Shown here: piece by piece, positions 38,901-47,831 of the stretch
Position numbering within the stretch: the first letter of the stretch is position 1
Layout of the letters: each line of letters opens with the position of its first letter
Source: Ceratodon purpureus
Taxonomy: Eukaryota; Streptophyta; Bryopsida; Pseudoditrichales; Ditrichaceae
Assembly: GCA_014871385.1 (NCBI GenBank)
Contig: CM026426.1
Span: 104,381,281 to 104,445,280 of the forward strand
DNA length: 64,000 bases
Direction: 5' to 3'
The notes under the pieces: model-generated
The model's input: the letters and a program-made list of their open reading frames with translations, nothing else
Database searches by the model: none
Told to the model about the DNA's origin: nothing
Program-made: the position numbers and the translations under genes

Positions 38901-41900
38901 TGGCAAACTGATTGCAAGGAAAAAGGGGAGTCGGGTAAAAAGGTGGGTTCATATACAATCTGAACTGCATCGACACAATAGTGGGAGTATGTTGAGCAGG
39001 TTTTGTTGATGGACTAGTAATTTAGGGACTGGGGAGTGAGCGCTGGTCATTGTGGCTTACATGTTCTGTGTACGTTCCATTGTATGGTTCCTTCCATCAG
39101 TATCAAACAAGGTTCTTATCAAGGCGGTTTTTAGCAGGGATTAGTTTGTCAGTTATGTCTCAGTTTTCACAGGTTTCCATTGTTCTGCCTTGTGTAGTTT
39201 GATTTTACGATCAAAGATTGTGCTCAATGTGGGCAGTGCGTGGTGGGTGCAGCTCTAACTTCTAAGTTAAGCCAGCTGAGTTTGATGTTGAGGTTATTCG
39301 TGATAGTCACACTTGCTGAATCGTGCGTTCCATCTGTGCGCGTTTAAAAGTCTTGTTTAAAGTAGATTACGTGTTGGGGAAAGATTAGTTTAAAATGAAC
39401 TCTTGCAAACATTAGAATCTCAGTTTGGAACGTCGTATTTGTTCAACTCACCATAATGTAAATTCTCATTATAAAATGGCTTTACAGTCTTGTTTCCAAA
39501 CAATTAGAATGTAGCCACCATATTTCAGAGCACATGGAAAATTTTAATTATATAGGGGGGAAGCATGATAAAGTGTACAACAAAGTGACCGATGTGACCA
39601 AATGGAAGTGATTATGAAGTGTGCTGTTTTTCAAAGCTCAAATCTGATTTTGAGCATTTTGGTGTAGTTTTTGAGCATTTTAGTCACGTTTTTGGATGTC
39701 ACAATGTATCTTGTATACATCTTTAGGAAGAAAAGATCTTCAATTGAAACTAAATTTGACTTTTAGTTCTAAATCATGAAAATGAACTTTTTCAATGTCT
39801 TAATTGCTTCATTTGGGGCCCTCTATTGACTTTAGAGGATGTTTTTTCCAATTTAGAAAACAATGTTCGGTGAAAAAAAAGTGACAAAAAGTACCGCGGA
39901 AGTGACCCTCCTAGATAACATCTTTTTTGTACTTTTGGAACCCTAAACCAATTGATGAGTATATGAATTGACTATTTTAGAATACTTCTTAAACATATAA
40001 AGGGCCCCACATCATCAAAAGTGATTTTTAGATAGTTTTTGATTCTTTTATAGCCACTTTTTCAAATTATTGCATTCACTTTGCTTGGGTTTGAAGCCCT
40101 CAAACAATAACTTTAAAGTGTCCACTTTGTAGGAAAATTTTCCAAGTTGTACAAAAACAAGTTGAGAATCTATATTAGCAAAAAAGATTGACTTTAATTA
40201 CATCTTTCCATCACTTTCGTGCAGTTTTTGCAAAAAGGCTGAAATTGACAAATAGATAAGCACTTTTTCTGTACACTTTATCATGCTTCCCCCCTATAAT
40301 AATGACCTTTATATTTAACAGGTTGGAGTAAGGGGGGAAGCACAATAAAGTGAACCACAAAAGTGCTTATCTTTTTTCCAATTTCAGCCCCTTCTGTAAA
40401 GACTAGAGAAAGTGGGATTTACGTTATGTTGATGCAAAATTAAGTTTGGGATACGGAAAGTAGACTTGATCTTCTTCAACTTCCCAAAGTTGCGAGAAAA
40501 GATATTGAGTTTACAATGGAAAACGGAGACGTCAAAGTCAGACAAAGTGAATGGTCGTCATTTGGAAAAGTGAACATAACGGTTTAGGGTTTTGTCCGAA
40601 ATCACTTTTAATTTCGCGGTGCACTCTATATGTTTAAGAAGTATTCTAAAATAGTCAATTAATATACTCATTGATTGATTTAGGGTTCCAAAAGTACCGC
40701 AAGGATACTTTTTAAGAGGGTCACTTCCGCGGTACTTTTTGTGCGTTTTTTTCACCAAACATTGTTTTTCAAATTGATAATAACATCCTCTAAAGACAAT
40801 AGATGGCTCCAAATGAAGAAATTAAGACTTTGGAAAAGTTCATTTTCATGAATTAGAACTAGTGGTCAGATTAAGTTTCAATTGAAGATGTTCTTTTTAT
40901 GAAGATGTATATAAGATACCTTATGACACCCTAGAAAGTGACTAAAATGCTCAAAAACTAAACCAAAATGCTCAAAATCAGCTCTAAGCCTTAAAAAACA
41001 ACACACTTCATATTCACTTGTTGGTGGTCACATTTTGCACTTTGTGGTCCACTTTATTGTGCTCTCCCCCGTAAGCACCGTGTAGAATGCAAAAACATGC
41101 ATCATGTCAATTACATTACAGAACATGGGAGTAAATGTAAGGAACAGCGCTCAATAATGGGGGACTTGCTATTCCTACAAGCTTCTGAATGTATGTCTTT
41201 ATTTTACAGTTGAAACCTAGGCAGTGTAGGAACTTCAAATAGTTTGCAGGAAATATCACTAGAAGCAGACCTGTCGTTCCTCACTCAAAAAGTGTCGCCC
41301 TTCACTGACGGAGAAGGTGGAAAAGGGCACTTTTTCTTGTCTTTTGTGACTCCAGTGACTCGCCAACTTCGAAATTGCTTGATATAGTAAGTGAGGAACG
41401 ACAGGTTTGCTAGTAGTGTATGATTGAGTCGTCCATTTCTTGACTGAATTTGCCAGTCTGTCTGATATCTGATTTGTATTTCTCAGTCAGCATTGTACAA
41501 GACTTCCCTCTCCTTGATTAGGCTTGGTTGATACATTAGAAGTTTGTCTCAGTTATTGTGAGTTTTGATGCTCAACATTTGTTATTGTCTGTTCTGATGT
41601 TCTGTTTGTTACTCTCAGTTTTAATGCAGGTCACAATATGATTGAATATGGAATTGTTATGGAATTTTAATTTTGGAATTCTGCATTTCTAATGTTATGT
41701 TTCTTATGTTTCTGTATGCAGGCCAATTGTGACAGGGTTGAGTCTTGGACTCCAATAGATGATAGTAGAGAATCATGGGATGATTTAGAGCAGGTGACCC
41801 CTGGAATGCCCACTACATGGAATGTGGTCACATCAACACCAGATTCTCAAGATTCATATGCTGAAGAAGACCTAGGATTATATTTGGGATTATGATTAGG

Positions 41901-44900
41901 AATTCAGAATGAGGAAACTTAGTTTAGCATGCAACATAACTATGATTGTAGTCACTCTTTACTAATTCATGCCAAACTGGCACCTTTCAAGAACCACAAA
42001 TGTTCTATCAGATTGCCACGGAGTCCAAAATGTGTGTCTTGGTTTTGAATCTCCTGGGTCCTGGACAGTAACTCCTGAAAATCTAAGCTCCTTTGCATAG
42101 GGACATTTCCCTCATGCAATTCTCCTATAATGTCCTCTAACCCATCAACATCCTCCTCATCCTCAATTATCATATTATGGAGGATACAACATGTGAACAT
42201 GATGTTAGAAATTACCTCCATACTCCAATGGCGGCAAGGATTGCGGATAATTGCAAACCGGGCTTGCAAAACTCCAAAACATCTCTCGGCATCTTTGCGC
42301 ACAGCCTCTTGTCGTTTAGCAAAATGGCAGCGGCGCTCATCCTGGGGCTCATGGATACTATGTATGAAGCACGACCACTCTGGATAGATGCCATCCGTGA
42401 GGAGGTAGTAACGGTCATAGACACACCCATTCACCACAAACTGCATGTCACGAGCCTCACTTGTCAGCATGTTATGAATAAGTGGCGACCGGTTCAACAC
42501 ATTCAAATCGTTATTCGCTCCAGGTAGTCCAAAAAAGGCGTGCCAAATGTGCAAAGAGCCATTCGCCACCGCCTCTAAAATGATGGACTTCTTCCCATCT
42601 CTGTCACCAAAGTCCCCTTGCCACGCAACCGGGCAATTCTTTCATTCATAGTGCATGCAATCTAAGGATGCAAACATCCCAGGAAAGCCACGCTCCAAAT
42701 TGATTGCCAGTTGCTTCTCAAAGTCAGCCCGTGTAGGTTGGCGCAAGTGGTACGCCTCAAACTCCGCTCTAATCGCAATGCAAAACCGCTTCAAACAAAT
42801 CATAGCGGTAGTCTCAGTAGTGCGACAATACTCGTCTGTGGCATCGGCACACAAACCGTAGCACAACATTCGCAATGCTGATGTGATCTTCTGGTGGGGA
42901 GACAACCCCGTAAACCCACAAGCATCAGTTCGTTGCACAAAGTACTCATCCCTAGCACAAACTCTATGCAAAATGGACAGGAATAGCGACCGGCGCATAC
43001 GATACCTCTGCCGAAATAGGTGTGGTCCATACACTGGCTCCTCCGCAAAATAGTCAGCCATCATCCGGCGATGCATCTCGTGCCTGTACCTTTCGATGTT
43101 GGGCAATGTCCCAAATCGGGATCCTCCAACACCACGAGGTACAGCTCCTGTTGAAGACAACCCTAATTGCACAATCCAATTCACCATGAACTCATCCTCC
43201 TCTTCGTCTTCCAAAAACAATTCCCTGGAGGCAAGGAGGCGTTCATGCCATTGGTCCATTGCAAGGGTGATCAACTACTAAACATACAGAAGCAAAAAAA
43301 TAATAATAAAATGACCAGAACATCAACTCAGAGCACCCAAGAAACAGCTCGTAGTCTCTCAAAACAGCTCACAGCAAGAGGATATGCTCTGTGCAGCAGC
43401 AAGAGGCCCAGGTCCTCCATGGCTACCTCTCCCAGCGACCCCACTTCCATCACACGTGGCACCAATCAAACTGCCAGGAAGCTGCAGAGCCACAGTCGTG
43501 CCAGAAAGTGCATGACCAGATCCGGTTGCCCACGCGTATGGGTGGGGGACTTCAAATTTCGAGAGCCCCTGACAGGTCGGGGGCCCTGGAAATCACCTGT
43601 TCAGTGTCCCGCACCCCGCGTAGGGGTGCGGATGCTCTTAGTCAGTATCGGTGGCTTTGGAAGGTGATTTGAGAATCTGCAAGCAAGCGCTGAATTCAGA
43701 CTATTCGACTCGAGTGTAGATTCTAGTGGAGTCTTCTTTCTAATTCTAGAGTCTGGATACTGTATGGTGGATTCTACAGATTGGAACGCACATTGAAGAC
43801 ACCAAGTGCTCCTACCTAATTGGAAGTCACAGACTGTACAGGATCACAGGACTAAGTTCATTTTCTAAATATTATTTTTTAATTCTTTATTTTACTTGAT
43901 GATTTTGGTTGGACCAGTGGAGAAACTTGGAAGAGTAATTTATTATTATGATTTGTTTTTGTTTTTGATTGGGATGAATCATATATGTTATCTGTTTTGG
44001 TACTTCTGGTTAATAGGAAGGTATTGTACTCCTTGAGAATGGTTAAGTTGTTTCGTGCTAGAGAGTTAGACAGAGTTGTAGTGAATTCTGATGAGTTTTT
44101 GGAAAAATTTAGATGTGCAAATCTAGATATGCAATTTCTTGTTTATCAAAACACTTACTATGGGGAGAAATCAATTCCACCTATGCAGTAAAACTTGACA
44201 TTTTAAAAATCAATTCTGAAACGCAGCCACTTTTCTCCCAATTTTTTTTTTAAAAACAAAACAAATAAAAAAAAAATCATAAATTGAAAGCATTAAAAAA
44301 AAATGGTGAGAAAAAGTTACTACTCACAGTTTTCTTCTTAGAAAAAAAAAACAACATTGACACTTGTCCTTTTCAACTTCATTTGAATTGGTATTTTTCT
44401 AAATAGTTTCCATGTGGAAAAAGCAACTCCACCTATGCAACACAACTCAGCAACCTGAAAAAACAATTGAATGACAACCACCTTCCCACATCCAAGTTGT
44501 CAAGTGAAGGCTCAATTAACAAAAAATTGACAAATTTTTTAAAAAAAATTCCAAAATGACACAAACACAATAAGCAAAACCAGCTTTGTTGATTTGGACA
44601 TTTCAATTTTCACTGTCAAGTTTTTGTCATTTTTACACCCGTTTTCTTGTAGTGGAAAGACTTTTCTTTTTGATGATTCTTGCATATTTTTCAAATAGGA
44701 GTAAAGAGAATAATTATCATTAGTTTTATTGAATAAAAAGCCATGTCTAAAACTTTAAACAGATGGTTATCCTTCTAAAGACTGAACATTGTAAGTTATA
44801 AATAAGATCTTTGTATATTTGTTCAGTTATCATATGTCTATGTTGGTATACACAACATTCTAGTTGGTAGTGAAATACCAACTATTTTTCAAATGGGCTT

Positions 44901-46373
44901 TCATGCAAAAGAATCATAGTTATTTTAGTAAAAAATATCTGAGGTTTGGGTTTTTGTTATAATTTAGATTTTAATCTTGCTCAATTAATGAACTTTTAAT
45001 TTTTAATAGAAATCATATTTTTATCTACACAAGAACATCCTTTCTTTTCTCTATCTATCGGAAAAAAAAAAAAAAAAAAAGTAAAAAGTTTCATGTAACA
45101 GAAGTAAAACCAAACTGATTGACTTGATGACTATTGATCAAAATATGTCTTTTTCTTACATTCTAAGAAGTAATCCATAAAAGAGAAATTCGTTCTAATT
45201 TTCCACTAAAATTTCCATTCCATATTAATAGGAATTGAACCAATTTAAGTAAACCTTTTGGTTTAGGTATATAGTTTTTATTTTATTTAAAATTGATCAT
45301 TATAAAGTGAAAGAAATTAAGAGTGTATTTATATAGTATGGTTTAATGATATATTCAATTTTCATATTATACATCATAATTAATCTGTAAATATCTGATA
45401 CAATTTATACATGTGTTTGATCATAGTTTATTAATTTCCTCAAATTGTGTTGGATTATTTAATCACTTTGTGGACTGTTTAGATGCATTTCTAATAAATT
45501 ATCCTTGTATAAAATTATAGCAATAATTATGATATTTATGATCTGCGTATATATATGTAAAGTTTTGGTAATGATAATACTATATATAACTAATGGTTGG
45601 TGATATTTTTGCATTTTTACAGGTTGTTCAAGGCATGCTGCAAGGTCATAAAGATACTTATCATACAAAAGCAAGTCTACTTAAATTATTTATTCATGAA
45701 TGCTTGCGTGTGTATGGTGACCGCATGTGGGATATCAATGATCGAATATGGTTAAAGGTTGGACATAATAAGAATCACATACACTTTTTTGCTTTCATAA
45801 CATGTATAGCTGTTATGAAACTTCTATAAATAGAATTTTCATAGACATTAGAAAAAATCAAATATAAGTAGATATCATAATGTGGAAAAAAAATCTACAT
45901 AGAGGAAGAAGGAACTACAGTTCATTTATCACCAATGAAAACTTGTACCTTTAGGTGGTCATTGGAATTCAATGTTTATTGACAAACTCACATAAACTTT
46001 ATATTACACAATTTTTTTTTGTTTCCATTACCCAAGGCATGGATAGTTTCAACGTCTAGAAAAACTATTATATATGAATGATCATTTACACTTGCTTTTT
46101 AAAAACCATTTGATACAAACTCTTTTATGATTTAATGTGTTTTTGTTTTTTGTGCAGGATTTATTAAATTCAAAGCTCAAAGATTACTTTAATACTGAGT
46201 GGAAAACCATATTTGGCCATGATAAAAATATGCCACTGATCAGTAGTTGCATGATGCCACCAATAGACGATGCACGATATGAGTCTATAGACAGTTACAA
46301 GGAACTGAGGGAGTCATTGGAAGAAAATTTAAGAGAATTACGGACACAGCCAGGGACATTTGGCATGAATCTG
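20824..46373 (+). CDS. Dynein heavy chain gene, partial (AAA3 to AAA3-AAA4 linker), axonemal-type
   Basis: Five exons (20824-20934, 21098-21274, 21493-21702, 45623-45757, 46158-46373) have AG/GT borders, all phase 0 with no stops, and together read 283 residues of a dynein motor. Exon 1 holds the AAA3 Walker B (FLICFLDDVNMP), exon 2 the PPGGGRN sensor region, and exons 3-4 the conserved LPTPSKSHYVFNMRDLAK followed by VVQGMLQ and HECLRVYGDR. Exon 5 extends toward AAA4 and ends before its Walker A. DDVNMP and the HECLRVYGD block are typical of axonemal heavy chains. The pattern looks most like single-headed inner-arm chains, which is an inference. Upstream and downstream exons are not seen. The third intron is about 23.9 kb and packed with transposons. 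It is likely needed for sperm flagella. Confidence 0.88.
21098..21274 (+). CDS. Dynein heavy chain exon: AAA3 PPGGGRN segment
   Basis: 59 codons, phase 0 at both ends (TTATTAG acceptor, GTAATG donor). It encodes PPLELLKLWMDNGFWYDR and AMAPPGGGRNRISQR, the conserved continuation of the AAA3 module. Confidence 0.9.
21493..21702 (+). CDS. Dynein heavy chain exon: end of AAA3 large domain
   Basis: 70 codons, phase 0 (ATGCAG acceptor, GTATTT donor). It encodes a helical segment ending in LLPTPSKSHYVFNMRDLAK, which in other dyneins continues directly into the VQGxL block found 23.9 kb downstream. Confidence 0.9.
21703..26095 (+). other. Giant dynein intron, left part
   Basis: AT-rich intron sequence without recognisable exons. 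A 27-base tandem duplication lies near 26046-26098. Open frames at 25716-26067 have no recognisable product. Confidence 0.6.
26096..26405 (-). pseudogene. Helitron helicase fragment
   Basis: The minus-strand reading IGRLYITRPAEHKRFYLRLL, then SFEDLRALKRVVHGTFKDAC, ALGLLQDNGEW and LRNLFVLILFECNSTHPELL matches the segment between the Rep and PIF1-like helicase regions of plant Helitron proteins. One in-frame stop (TAG) follows GEWI. Only about 100 residues survive, and Helitron ends (5'-TC, 3'-CTRR hairpin) were not found. It lies in the dynein intron just left of the CACTA-like terminus at 26940. Confidence 0.8.
27630..28690 (-). pseudogene. Unrecognised spliced gene fragment, interrupted by a MITE
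   Basis: Minus-strand pieces look like real exons. One near 28500-28600 reads MEMDQEIVSILVDAQAQGMG, then GVVRSVPLGRLLIISF. Another at 27612-27887 reads LPELRRLRRTFLKLAGQSSL, SDAKSAKRMFADYLNREFSA and LQRLWKCSNGLLQSSELVLS. The second is a helical, leucine-rich stretch. I do not recognise the family. A 332-base MITE (27897-28228) interrupts the region. If the CACTA call at 26940-44654 is right, this is a captured host gene fragment, as CACTA elements often carry. Confidence 0.35.
27897..28228. mobile_element. MULE-type MITE with 9-bp target duplication
   Basis: The element is bounded by perfect TACATTGAT repeats (27888-27896 and 28229-28237). Terminal inverted repeats of about 38 bases contain TAAACCTCGCCCTCGTC and a nested TTAATGACGAGG arm. 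A 9-base duplication is typical of Mutator-like elements. The interior is GC-rich at the ends and AT-rich in the middle, with no coding capacity. Confidence 0.85.
29608..32740 (+). pseudogene. Harbinger A ORF1: Myb/SANT-like DNA-binding protein
   Basis: The N-terminal 170 residues are RG-rich with a 34-residue tandem repeat (SQAGEASEWEGEGSPAE twice, a 102-base period from 29821). The Myb/SANT-like domain follows: NYVREEEQQLTRSVLAISQD, then SFWEQIGEHYEQH and SLESKWGLIRHDLGKFIGVF, up to FEHCWLLVKDFP. A TGA at 30517-30519 replaces the Arg of the FPRWADG motif seen intact in element B. The reading continues past it, then shifts frame near 30770 into a coiled coil (EAQEYLRLRQAEELKKLRRR) and a region of SPARGRS-type repeats. 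An acidic C-terminal exon (about 32449-32740) seems to end the protein. Family role: binding the element ends and helping nuclear import and assembly with the DDE nuclease. Confidence 0.78.
33491..33730. repeat. 30-bp minisatellite, eight units
   Basis: Eight tandem copies of a 30-base unit around CCCCAAGTAATTACTAGGGG, exactly in register at 33491, 33521, 33551, 33581, 33611, 33641, 33671 and 33701. A degraded approach run starts near 33379. The unit length is a multiple of three, so open frames on both strands are by-products. It lies inside Harbinger A between its two genes. Confidence 0.9.
34287..35587 (-). pseudogene. Harbinger A transposase (Plant_tran/HARBI1-like DDE nuclease)
   Basis: About 430 residues in two frames. 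The N-terminal part (MDAWRENLEAGW... RRYRMRRSLFLTILKAVCER, LVGLSPHQ) is cut from the rest by an exact 20-base tandem duplication (35211-35230 and 35231-35250) that shifts the frame. The catalytic part then follows: FPGMFASLDCMHYQWKNCP (first Asp), GLPGSNNDLNVLDRSPL (second Asp), DGIYPEWSCFV, and KDVKRCFGVLQ. In the last motif the expected catalytic Glu (VER in relatives, AER in element B) is Lys. The copy should therefore be inactive twice over. The C-terminal CCILHNMIIDDE block is intact. Confidence 0.9.
35211..35250. repeat. 20-bp tandem duplication in Harbinger A transposase
   Basis: CTGGTGAGGAGATAGTCCCA occurs twice in succession. The length is not a multiple of three, so it breaks the transposase frame. 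Confidence 0.95.
35906..36201. other. Spacer between Harbinger A and B
   Basis: 296 bases of non-element DNA, with no gene seen. This is the original target DNA left between the two insertions. Confidence 0.7.
36630..38070 (+). pseudogene. Harbinger B ORF1: Myb/SANT-like DNA-binding protein, main part
   Basis: The RGG-rich N-terminus (ERGRGRGGRSRGGRGRG near 36780) is in a different frame from the rest, so there is an indel near 36890. The Myb-like domain follows: KNWVPEEERQLTRSVFAISQ, then DPICGNQEKGNAF, a TGA at about 37156 where Trp is expected, SRSLESKWGAIKHDVAKF, and EHCWELVKDFPRWADG. A TAA near 37618 interrupts the segment before the coiled coil AHEYITLLRQEELDKLRRRR. The layout is collinear with element A's ORF1. 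Further exons are proposed at 38279-38477 and 41722-41895. Confidence 0.82.
38279..38477 (+). pseudogene. Harbinger B ORF1, candidate acidic exon
   Basis: An acidic stretch (ESWNEEQAAPEEDQVAPEEE) ends at a GTGAGT donor after DSDDEHE. It resembles in character the acidic tail exon at 41722 and the EDQVEEDQVIEVDH region in element A's ORF1. The exon start is uncertain. Confidence 0.5.
38780..38841. repeat. Strong hairpin (25-bp arms)
   Basis: Arms 38780-38804 and 38817-38841 pair almost perfectly around a 12-base loop, and pairing extends outward through CGTCGTG/CACGAC with a small bulge. It lies in the intron of Harbinger B ORF1. It could be a fold-back remnant or a small-RNA precursor. Confidence 0.8.
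39555..40294 (+). mobile_element. 740-bp TIR element, copy 1 (4-bp TSD TATA)
   Basis: The ends GGGGGGAAGCATGATAAAGT and its inverse are flanked by TATA. It is non-coding and lies in the ORF1 intron of Harbinger B. Copy 2 lies 37 bases away in reverse orientation, and a third copy is at 60912. The 4-base target duplication is unlike hAT, MULE, CACTA or Harbinger; Sola-type elements make 4-base duplications and are a possible relation. Confidence 0.82.
40332..41070 (-). mobile_element. 740-bp TIR element, copy 2 (4-bp TSD GTAA)
   Basis: A 739-base copy of the same family in inverted orientation, with ends GGGGGGAAGCACAATAAAGT and an inverted GGGGGAGAGC form, flanked by GTAA (40328-40331 and 41071-41074). 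An open frame at 40558-40812 minus is in a region conserved among copies but has no recognisable product. Confidence 0.82.
41257..41418. mobile_element. CACTA-type MITE
   Basis: 162 bases flanked by TAT (41254-41256 and 41419-41421). The ends read CACTAGAAGCAGACCTGTCG and, inverted, CACTACTAGCAAACCTGTCG, followed by a shared TTCCTCACT. It is nested in Harbinger B. Confidence 0.8.
41722..41895 (+). pseudogene. Harbinger B ORF1, last exon
   Basis: It starts after TATGCAG and reads an acidic, Ser/Asp-rich tail (VESWTPIDDSRESWDDLEQV ... EEDLGLYLGL) to a TGA. Position and character match the acidic last exon of element A's ORF1. If joined to 38477, the intron is about 3.2 kb and filled with nested elements. 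Confidence 0.6.
41967..43274 (-). pseudogene. Harbinger B transposase, single nonsense mutation
   Basis: About 435 residues in one frame, broken only by TGA at 42642-42644. There CMHYE is followed by the stop and KNCPVAWQGD, and element A has Trp at this position (TGG to TGA). The catalytic residues look intact: Asp in FASLDCMHYE, Asp in GANNDLNVLNRSP, Glu in KDAERCFGVLQ. The N-terminal RYRMRRSLFLSILHRV and GLSPHQKITSALRMLCYG blocks and the C-terminal TCCILHNMIIEDE match element A. It could have supplied transposase for the GAGCATCC-ended MITE at 13279 before the nonsense change. Confidence 0.92.
43641..45622 (+). other. Dynein intron, right part
   Basis: AT-rich DNA with a poly(A) run at 45061-45080. 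It contains the right end of the candidate CACTA element (44654). An open frame at 43985-44191 (RKVLYSLRMVKLFRARELDR...) has no recognised homology. Confidence 0.6.
45623..45757 (+). CDS. Dynein heavy chain exon: AAA3 C-terminal helices
   Basis: 45 codons, phase 0 (TTTTACAG acceptor, GTTGGA donor). VVQGMLQ and LLKLFIHECLRVYGDR join exactly to the DLAK end of the 21702 exon, as in other dynein heavy chains. Confidence 0.9.
46158..46373 (+). CDS. Dynein heavy chain exon: AAA3-AAA4 linker
   Basis: 72 codons, phase 0 (TGTGCAG acceptor, GTAAAA donor). It encodes LLNSKLKDYFNTEWKTIF, the PPIDDARYESI block and the TFGMNL end that precedes the AAA4 segment in relatives. Confidence 0.87.
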
Positions 46374-47831
46374 GTAAAATACTTCAAATTGTGTGGTTTA
46401 GAAAGAATTATTTATAAATTCACCTACCTTTTCATCCAATATGTCACCTGTATCTCACCTTATTCTTTATATCATTTGTATTTATGATTGACCCTTAAAG
46501 ATTCTCAGTATTTTTGGAGCCAAAACTTCCAAAAACAAACCCTTACTAATAGCAACCTATTGATTTCGAAATTTATACATAAAATGGAATATGTAAAAAA
46601 AGGATCTTATACCTACCTTCTCTCAAAAGTTACATATCAAATTTGAGCACAATCCATTGTATAAATTAGAAGATTGTAAGGTTTGAACTCATTGTAAAAA
46701 TTTTTTTGGACACGCTTGAGCAATACGCTTAAGTTTTGATGCCCAAAAAGTATACTTTGGAAACACATTTAATTTATTGCAGGCTGTTGATTTTTCTAGA
46801 TGTAGAAATTAACGCTCACCAAGTTGGAGCCATACAAAAACTTGGAAAAGGTGAAATCCTTGATTTGATCAATCGAGGTGTGCTGAAAATGCCTAACATT
46901 TTCCAAATTTAAAACTAGGAAAAGTGTAATCTTAACATGTCCAATTGAAAATCTGGACCCTGAATATGTTTTTGTCATTGATAAAAAGAACCTTAAAACA
47001 TTCCAATGATATTGAAGTAAGTCTTGAATTTATAGAAATTCTTGAAGTACAAATAGTATAATTCCCTCTGATTTCCAAGGGAAATTTTGGTACTAGTGAG
47101 CCTTGTGGATGGACCTGCTGCTATTGTCTCAAAAACTGGATGACATGTGTTAAGTTGAGATGAACACCAAAGATTGGATGTAAGAATTTCTATAGATGAA
47201 AAAAGTTCCTTGGATGCAAATTTAGTTATGGGTGATAAGTGTTGGTTGGATGAAAAATTTGCAGGAATGAAGACGACTCTTTTCAATGAAAATTATTAGT
47301 TAGATGAAAAATGTATGTTGGATGAAAATTGTCATCAATATCTATGGATTAGTGGCCCACCTAGATGTTGTACACATTAAATATTACCTAGAGAAATTTC
47401 ATCCAAAAAAACTTATCCTCTTACTTTTTTTTTGTGCTGAAAAAAACAAGGCATTTCTTTCTATAAATGACAATTTACACTGTAAGTTGCAAATTGATTG
47501 ATGTAATGTAATAGAAGAATATGTATACATTATACAATTGATGAGTTGGGCTAAGCTGGTACAAAATTTCTTGCCCAAAAAAGTATATTTTTGTCAAATC
47601 CAAACTGTGACAAGTATGTGCTAGTATATAAACATACTCTTTATCTTCATTTAAAGCACAATCTATTAATAAAAACTTCTAACATAGGTAACAAATTGTG
47701 TCTATAATCATATTATGCTACCCTAAACCCTTACAAGCTCCCATGCTTTAATTGACATACAATTCAAAACCACACACCCCTGAAATTATGCTATGTGACT
47801 ACAATTATGTACTAGTTTAGTGTACATTTAC
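46374..47831. other. Intron or spacer after last visible dynein exon
   Basis: AT-rich, with no exon recognised. The next dynein exon (AAA4 Walker A) is not within this stretch. Composition becomes GC-richer at about 47830, where the mobile gene region begins. Confidence 0.5.

Larger units (their letters stand above)
36205..43637. mobile_element. PIF/Harbinger element B, full length
   Basis: A 7433-base element flanked by TTA (36202-36204 and 43638-43640). Its ends are GAGCATCCGCACCCCTACGC and the exact inverse GCGTAGGGGTGCGGATGCTC, continuing to about 32 bases. ORF1 (plus, Myb-like) and the DDE nuclease (minus) converge. Each gene is broken mainly by single nonsense changes, so the copy looks younger than A. 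Its ORF1 intron holds two 740-base TIR elements, a CACTA-type MITE and a strong hairpin. Confidence 0.95.
26940..44654. mobile_element. Candidate large CACTA element with nested Harbinger insertions
   Basis: The left end reads CACTACAAGGAGCTGG from 26940. The right end, read inward from 44654, is CACTACAAGAAAACGG. Both are flanked by GAA (26937-26939 and 44655-44657), the 3-base duplication expected of CACTA. Both subterminal regions carry repeated TTGACA/TGTCAA motifs. Removing Harbinger A and B leaves about 3.7 kb with no CACTA transposase, so it would be non-autonomous. An alternative is that the two ends belong to different elements whose 3-base flanks match by chance. Confidence 0.5.

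Noticed and set aside
40558..40812. Possible small protein in the 740-bp element
   Set aside because: Not open in the other copies at equivalent positions as far as I can read, and no start or homology support.
39555..41070. One large 1.5-kb foldback element
   Set aside because: Each half has its own pair of terminal repeats and its own 4-base target duplication, so these are two separate insertions in opposite orientation.
43985..44191. Short basic open frame in the dynein intron
   Set aside because: Does not match any dynein segment that could lie between the flanking exons, which are already contiguous.
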